A DNA stretch of 18,119 nt from Gammaproteobacteria bacterium (lineage in GTDB: Bacteria > Pseudomonadota > Gammaproteobacteria > GCA-001735895). The position numbers were made by a program, and so were the translations under genes. Under the pieces are notes generated by a model. It saw only the letters and a program-made list of their open reading frames with translations, was not told the origin of the DNA and searched no databases. Positions 14,948-18,119 of the stretch are shown one piece after another. Each line of letters begins with the position of its first letter. The stretch's first letter is position 1. The stretch covers positions 1 through 18,119 of the forward strand of contig JAOUJX010000031.1 in the NCBI GenBank assembly GCA_029882955.1. The letters are read 5' to 3'.

Positions 14948-15664
14948 CTATAGCAGATTGGCAATCTTCAATTGCTGTTTGCTGACTGCATCATAAGGCT
15001 CGTCCCGGGTTTTGTCGTGAACATGCTGGCGATAATTAACAAACTCGGTCTCGTCGTCGTAATGCATGAACGGGTTTCCTTCGACCTGTTCGCCTAGAGT
15101 ACAGGTCTTTTTCACCGAATAGTTATGTCCGGGGTGGATTAGCATGTCTTCCGGCAGGCGTTCTTTCATGTGCTTCAGTGTCTCGAACATGTGCTCGGGA
15201 TTACCACCGCTGAGGTCGCAGCGACCACAGCCGAACACAAATAACGTATCGCCGGTAATAATCTCATTACCCAGTTGATAACAGGCAGAACCCGGAGTAT
15301 GGCCGGGTGTATGTAACATCTTGATGTTCGTGTCGCCGAGTGAGAGATCGTCACCACCGTGGTGCAGGCTCGGTTTGTCCAGTTCATGCTGCCAGAACTC
15401 GTATTCGTGCTTGAGTAAATGCACTTCGGCATCGCCGTGGTTAAGCAGGCCTTCGATACCGTTGATATGGTCGTGATGGCTGTGCGTTAGCAGAATATCG
15501 GTGATATTTAACTCGAGCTGACTGGCTTTACTCACAATTGCATCGACGTCCCAGGCGGGATCGACCACCGCACAGCGGCGAGTATTAATATCCTCTACCA
15601 GATAGACAAAATTCAGCATCGGGCCCAGTTCGAGGGCGTGAACCTTAAAACTGCTTTCAGACAT
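14948..15664 (-). CDS. Metallo-beta-lactamase-fold hydrolase, glyoxalase II-like
   Basis: A 238-residue binuclear-metal hydrolase. The metal motif is HSHHDH (H61, H63, D65, H66), then H122 in TPGHTPG, D139 in TGDTLF and H180 in HPGHNYS. The GDTLFVFGCGRCDLSGGNPE stretch resembles both hydroxyacylglutathione hydrolases and ETHE1-type persulfide dioxygenases, so a glutathione thioester or persulfide substrate is likely but not settled. A longer frame exists from 15694, but GAGGAG lies 7 bases before the internal ATG at 15664 and a TATAAT box overlaps the longer start. The protein therefore begins MSESSFKVHALEL. Confidence 0.87.
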   Translation of the reverse strand: MSESSFKVHALELGPMLNFVYLVEDINTRRCAVVDPAWDVDAIVSKASQLELNITDILLTHSHHDHINGIEGLLNHGDAEVHLLKHEYEFWQHELDKPSLHHGGDDLSLGDTNIKMLHTPGHTPGSACYQLGNEIITGDTLFVFGCGRCDLSGGNPEHMFETLKHMKERLPEDMLIHPGHNYSVKKTCTLGEQVEGNPFMHYDDETEFVNYRQHVHDKTRDEPYDAVSKQQLKIANLL

Positions 15665-15671
15665 GGCTATT

Positions 15672-15677
15672 CTCCTC
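15672..15677 (-). promoter_or_regulatory. Ribosome binding site fixing the hydrolase start
   Basis: CTCCTC on the plus strand reads GAGGAG on the minus strand, 7 bases before the ATG at 15664. It selects this start over the upstream in-frame ATG at 15694. Confidence 0.85.
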
Positions 15678-15692
15678 AATTTATTGGCAAAC

Positions 15693-15723
15693 ATTATACG
15701 CAGAAGCTGGATTTTTTGCCCAA
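15693..15723 (-). promoter_or_regulatory. Sigma-70-type promoter for the MBL-fold hydrolase
   Basis: A perfect TATAAT on the minus strand (plus 15693-15698) is preceded by TTGGGCA (from 15723), with 18-19 bases of spacing. The -35 box is imperfect. Transcription would start near 15686, giving a leader of about 20 bases containing the GAGGAG site. Confidence 0.55.
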
Positions 15724-15798
15724 TACTACCGACAATAGCGTCCCATTTTTAAAATCCCGAATCCCTGCCGGATTTGGATATTACGCAACAGGAAAATT

Positions 15799-17010
15799 AT
15801 GAGTGATTCAGCGATCAAAAAGGTAGTGCTGGCTTATTCGGGTGGCCTCGATACCTCGGTCATCCTGAAATGGCTGGAAGACGAATATAACTGCGAAGTG
15901 GTGACTTTCACCGCCGATATCGGACAGGGGGAAGAAGTCGAACCCGCGCGTGCTAAAGCTGAGAAATACGGCGTTAAGCAAATATTTATCGAAGACTTGC
16001 AGGAAGAGTTTGTGCGCGATTTTGTTTTCCCGATGTTTCGTGCCAATGCCATTTACGAAGGTGAATACCTGCTCGGAACTTCAATCGCCAGACCCTTGAT
16101 TTCGAAGCGACTCATCGAGATCGCGAAGGAAACCGGCGCCGATGCGATTTCCCACGGGGCGACCGGCAAGGGCAACGATCAAGTTCGTTTCGAACTGGGT
16201 GCTTATGCGCTCAATCCCGATATTCGTATCATCGCGCCGTGGCGAGAGTGGAATCTAACCTCTCGTCAAAGTCTGCTGGATTACGCCGAGAAAGCCGGTA
16301 TCTCGATCGAGCAGAAACAGGGCAATAAGTCGCCTTACTCGATGGATGCCAATCTGCTGCATATTTCCTACGAAAGCGGCATTCTCGAGGACCCCTGGGC
16401 CGAAGCCAAAGACGATATGTGGCTGTGGTCGGTTTCTCCGGAAGCAGCACCCGATAAGCCGACCTATCTTGAACTTGGCTATGAAAAGGGCGACATCGTT
16501 TCAATCAATGGCGAGCGTATGAGCCCGGCGCAGGTACTGACCCGGCTTAATAAAGAAGCAGGAGCCAATGGCGTAGGGCGACTTGATATTGTTGAGAACC
16601 GATACGTCGGCATGAAATCCCGTGGTTGTTACGAAACCCCGGGCGGCACTATTATGATGAAGGCGCACAGAGCCATCGAGTCAATCACGCTTGATCGTGA
16701 AGTCGCGCACCTGAAAGACGAATTAATGCCAAAATATGCGAGTTTGATTTACAACGGTTACTGGTGGAGCCCGGAGCGCAAGATGATGCAACACATGATC
16801 GACGCTTCGCAGGTAACGGTTAACGGTGAAGTTAGAGTAAAGCTCTATAAGGGTTCTGTGTCGGTAGTCGGGCGTAAGTCAGAGACCAATAGCCTGTTTG
16901 ATGAAGCTATTGCCACCATGGAAGAAGATGGCGGTGCTTATAATCAGCAGGATGCCGAAGGCTTTATCAAGTTGAATGCCCTGCGGATGCGGATTGCTGG
17001 CAAGCGGTAA
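15799..17010 (+). CDS. argG: Argininosuccinate synthase
   Basis: ArgG joins citrulline and aspartate with ATP to form argininosuccinate, the penultimate step of arginine synthesis. The 403-residue enzyme has the N-type ATP pyrophosphatase loop AYSGGLDTS (residues 12-20), the second signature HGATGKGNDQVRFE (119-132), the SPYSMDANLLH segment and TPGGTI. It is of the common ~400-residue bacterial type rather than the longer (447) E. coli type. AGGA lies 5 bases before the ATG at 15799. No convincing ArgR box was seen in the 134-bp divergent gap; a weak -10-like TAAAAT lies at 15750-15755. The next gene starts directly after its stop. Confidence 0.98.
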   Translation: MSDSAIKKVVLAYSGGLDTSVILKWLEDEYNCEVVTFTADIGQGEEVEPARAKAEKYGVKQIFIEDLQEEFVRDFVFPMFRANAIYEGEYLLGTSIARPLISKRLIEIAKETGADAISHGATGKGNDQVRFELGAYALNPDIRIIAPWREWNLTSRQSLLDYAEKAGISIEQKQGNKSPYSMDANLLHISYESGILEDPWAEAKDDMWLWSVSPEAAPDKPTYLELGYEKGDIVSINGERMSPAQVLTRLNKEAGANGVGRLDIVENRYVGMKSRGCYETPGGTIMMKAHRAIESITLDREVAHLKDELMPKYASLIYNGYWWSPERKMMQHMIDASQVTVNGEVRVKLYKGSVSVVGRKSETNSLFDEAIATMEEDGGAYNQQDAEGFIKLNALRMRIAGKR

Positions 17011-17439
17011 GTGGAATACTGGCGTAACATTTTCTGCGTTTGGCTGGTAGTTTTTACGCTGTCAGCCTGTTCTGATTCGGATCAGGCTGACAGTAGTCAA
17101 AAATATTATTTTCTCGAATCTCTGGCAGTGATTGAGAGCGCCGGTCGCAAGCTGCAAAACCAGTCCATCACTAAAGACCAATTGGAGGAAGTCCTCAATA
17201 GTATGGACCAGGGCCTTAAACTGGCTTTCCAGGTAGAAGCCGATTTCCTGGTTTCGCTTGACCCCCGCCTGGCCAAAAACTATCAGCGTTATTTTGTTAA
17301 AGGCGTTGAGACTTACCGGCTCGGTATCGAAGCAGGGGATAGCGCCGAACAAAAACAGGGCCTGGCATTATTGTCACAGTGGTCCAGTTTCTGGGCCGAA
17401 GCAGGGGGCCAAATTACTGCTAATATACAGCTAAAATGA
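17011..17439 (+). CDS. Putative small lipoprotein, unknown function
   Basis: A 142-residue product I do not recognise. The N-terminus is a classic lipoprotein signal: short charged start, hydrophobic core IFCVWLVVFTL, lipobox LSAC with the lipidated Cys at residue 20, then an acidic SDSDQADSS. Asp at position +3 of the mature protein does not match the strict E. coli inner-membrane Asp+2 rule. The rest looks helical and soluble, with no repeats. The GTG start abuts the argG stop and no good Shine-Dalgarno is seen, so it probably depends on argG translation. It overlaps the ferredoxin gene by 4 bp. A strong inverted repeat lies in its signal codons. Confidence 0.75.
   Translation: MEYWRNIFCVWLVVFTLSACSDSDQADSSQKYYFLESLAVIESAGRKLQNQSITKDQLEEVLNSMDQGLKLAFQVEADFLVSLDPRLAKNYQRYFVKGVETYRLGIEAGDSAEQKQGLALLSQWSSFWAEAGGQITANIQLK
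17059..17093 (+). repeat. Long inverted repeat (stable mRNA hairpin) in the lipoprotein signal codons
   Basis: CTGTCAGCCTG (17059-17069) pairs perfectly over 11 bp with CAGGCTGACAG (17083-17093). After one mismatch, four more pairs (T71-A81, C72-G80, T73-G79, G74-C78) close a three-base loop. It codes for the lipobox and following acidic residues. No T-run follows, so it is not an intrinsic terminator. Confidence 0.9.
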
Positions 17440-17726
17440 CGTCAGATTCGACTTCCCCATTGCGACTGGTTGTGTGCATTAACGAACGACTGAGCACAGG
17501 CCAGCGATCCTGCGTTGGTAGCGGAAACCTGGACTATATCGCAGAAATCAAAAATATGATCGAGGCAGATAATCTGCCCATACCCGTGATCGAACGCGAG
17601 TGCCTGGGTAAATGCGGCTTCGGGCCGATAATGCGCATCGCGCCCGGCGGCGAGATATTTACCGAGGTGAATTACGATACCCTCGAGGAAATCATTAGCG
17701 AACTGAAACGATTATTGCTGGAGTGA
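17436..17726 (+). CDS. Thioredoxin-like [2Fe-2S] ferredoxin domain protein
   Basis: A 96-residue stand-alone protein of the thioredoxin-like 2Fe-2S family (related to the NuoE domain and to clostridial-type shethna ferredoxins). Four cysteines at C14, C26, C56 and C60 give the spacing C-x11-C-x29-C-x3-C expected of the cluster ligands: VVCINERLS, QRSCVGSGN and ECLGKCGFGP. The FTEVNYDTLEEII ending is also typical. It is probably a cytoplasmic electron carrier; its partner is unknown. The ATG overlaps the lipoprotein stop and the gene is 4 bases from the acylphosphatase. Confidence 0.87.
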   Translation: MTSDSTSPLRLVVCINERLSTGQRSCVGSGNLDYIAEIKNMIEADNLPIPVIERECLGKCGFGPIMRIAPGGEIFTEVNYDTLEEIISELKRLLLE

Positions 17727-17730
17727 TTAA

Positions 17731-18009
17731 ATGAAAACCGTTGAGGCAATGGTATCGGGCAAAGTACAGGGTGTAGGTTTTCGATATTTCGTTAAAAGTC
17801 ATGCTGACAGGCTGGGAATAAAGGGTCACGCCATGAATCTGAGCGATGGTCGGGTTGAAGTAGTGGCGCAGGGCGAGGCTGAGGCAGTCGATAAATTGTT
17901 AAAGCAGTTAGAGATTGGTCCCAGGTATTCTAGTGTTAATTCGGTTGATGTGGTAGAGGTCACGGACAGGTCTTTACATCAGGGATTTGTGACTTCGGCA
18001 TATAATTGA
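17731..18009 (+). CDS. Acylphosphatase
   Basis: A 92-residue enzyme that hydrolyses acyl phosphates such as carbamoyl phosphate and 1,3-bisphosphoglycerate. The phosphate-cradle motif GKVQGVGFRYFV holds the catalytic Arg at R18, and the catalytic Asn is N36 in AMNLSDGRVEV. Length and the alpha/beta pattern are standard for the family. GGAG at 17720-17723 is 7 bases before the ATG. It is the last gene of the argG run; no terminator is visible after it. Confidence 0.94.
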   Translation: MKTVEAMVSGKVQGVGFRYFVKSHADRLGIKGHAMNLSDGRVEVVAQGEAEAVDKLLKQLEIGPRYSSVNSVDVVEVTDRSLHQGFVTSAYN

Positions 18010-18119
18010 TGATGAGTTGGTGATATCCGCTTATAGCCAGGATCGCGATAAATATGGTAAATCCTAACGCGTACTTATAAAAAGGAGAGTAGGTACTGCG
18101 AAGGCGATAACATAGGTAG
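17960..18119 (-). CDS. Possible 3' end of a membrane-protein gene leaving the window
   Basis: On the minus strand one frame is open from the window edge to a TGA at 17960-17962 (52 residues). It contains a hydrophobic stretch, YKYALGFTIFIAILAISGY, that could be a final membrane helix, ending KSQIPDVKTCP. It would overlap the acylphosphatase 3' end by 50 bp, which weakens the case. Another minus frame ending at 18064 is also hydrophobic (YVIAFAVPTLLFISTR) and would not overlap. The plus strand of 18010-18119 has no plausible gene. Weak call. Confidence 0.3.
   Translation of the reverse strand, partial: YLCYRLRSTYSPFYKYALGFTIFIAILAISGYHQLIINYMPKSQIPDVKTCP

Noticed and set aside
15665..15694. 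Longer start (ATG at 15694) for the MBL-fold hydrolase
   Set aside because: No Shine-Dalgarno precedes it, the extra 10 residues do not match the family, and a TATAAT box overlaps it; the ATG at 15664 has GAGGAG at ideal spacing.

Overview
The window is a dense, almost fully coding stretch of a gammaproteobacterial chromosome. The gene order rpsB-tsf-pyrH-frr-uppS-cdsA-dxr-rseP-bamA-skp-lpxD-fabZ-lpxA is the conserved block of that class. A Gram-negative envelope is explicit in the lipid A, BamA and Skp genes. Base composition is moderate (about half G+C by eye). No rRNA, tRNA, CRISPR array, insertion sequence or phage gene was seen. The genus cannot be named from what is visible.

Region 1 (1-2688) is the translation and nucleotide block: the C-terminal part of ribosomal protein S2, elongation factor Ts, UMP kinase and ribosome recycling factor. 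S2 carries an unusual repeat-rich acidic then lysine/alanine-rich tail. A hairpin lies between rpsB and tsf, and a strong intrinsic terminator lies between tsf and pyrH. Region 2 (2699-11993) is an envelope-building run with tiny gaps or overlaps: undecaprenyl-PP synthase, CDP-diglyceride synthase, DXP reductoisomerase, the RseP site-2 protease, BamA, Skp, LpxD, FabZ and LpxA. Together they supply isoprenoid precursor, the lipid carrier, phospholipid precursor, lipid A acylation and outer-membrane protein assembly.

Region 3 (12021-13726) is where the usual lpxB/rnhB continuation is absent. Instead a two-gene tRNA-modification unit, tsaB and truD, follows with a 4-bp overlap. Region 4 (13729-15664) holds a peroxiredoxin on the minus strand, a HAD phosphatase on the plus strand and a glyoxalase-II-like metallo-beta-lactamase-fold hydrolase on the minus strand. 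This last gene has a clear promoter and ribosome binding site that place its start at 15664.

Region 5 (15799-18009) is argG followed, without gaps, by a small unknown lipoprotein, a four-cysteine thioredoxin-like 2Fe-2S ferredoxin and an acylphosphatase. A very stable inverted repeat sits inside the lipoprotein's signal-peptide codons. The last 110 bases may hold the 3' end of a minus-strand membrane-protein gene that leaves the window. Most of the window is housekeeping. The less ordinary points are the S2 tail, the lpxA/tsaB-truD junction, and the argG-lipoprotein-ferredoxin-acylphosphatase run with its internal hairpin.
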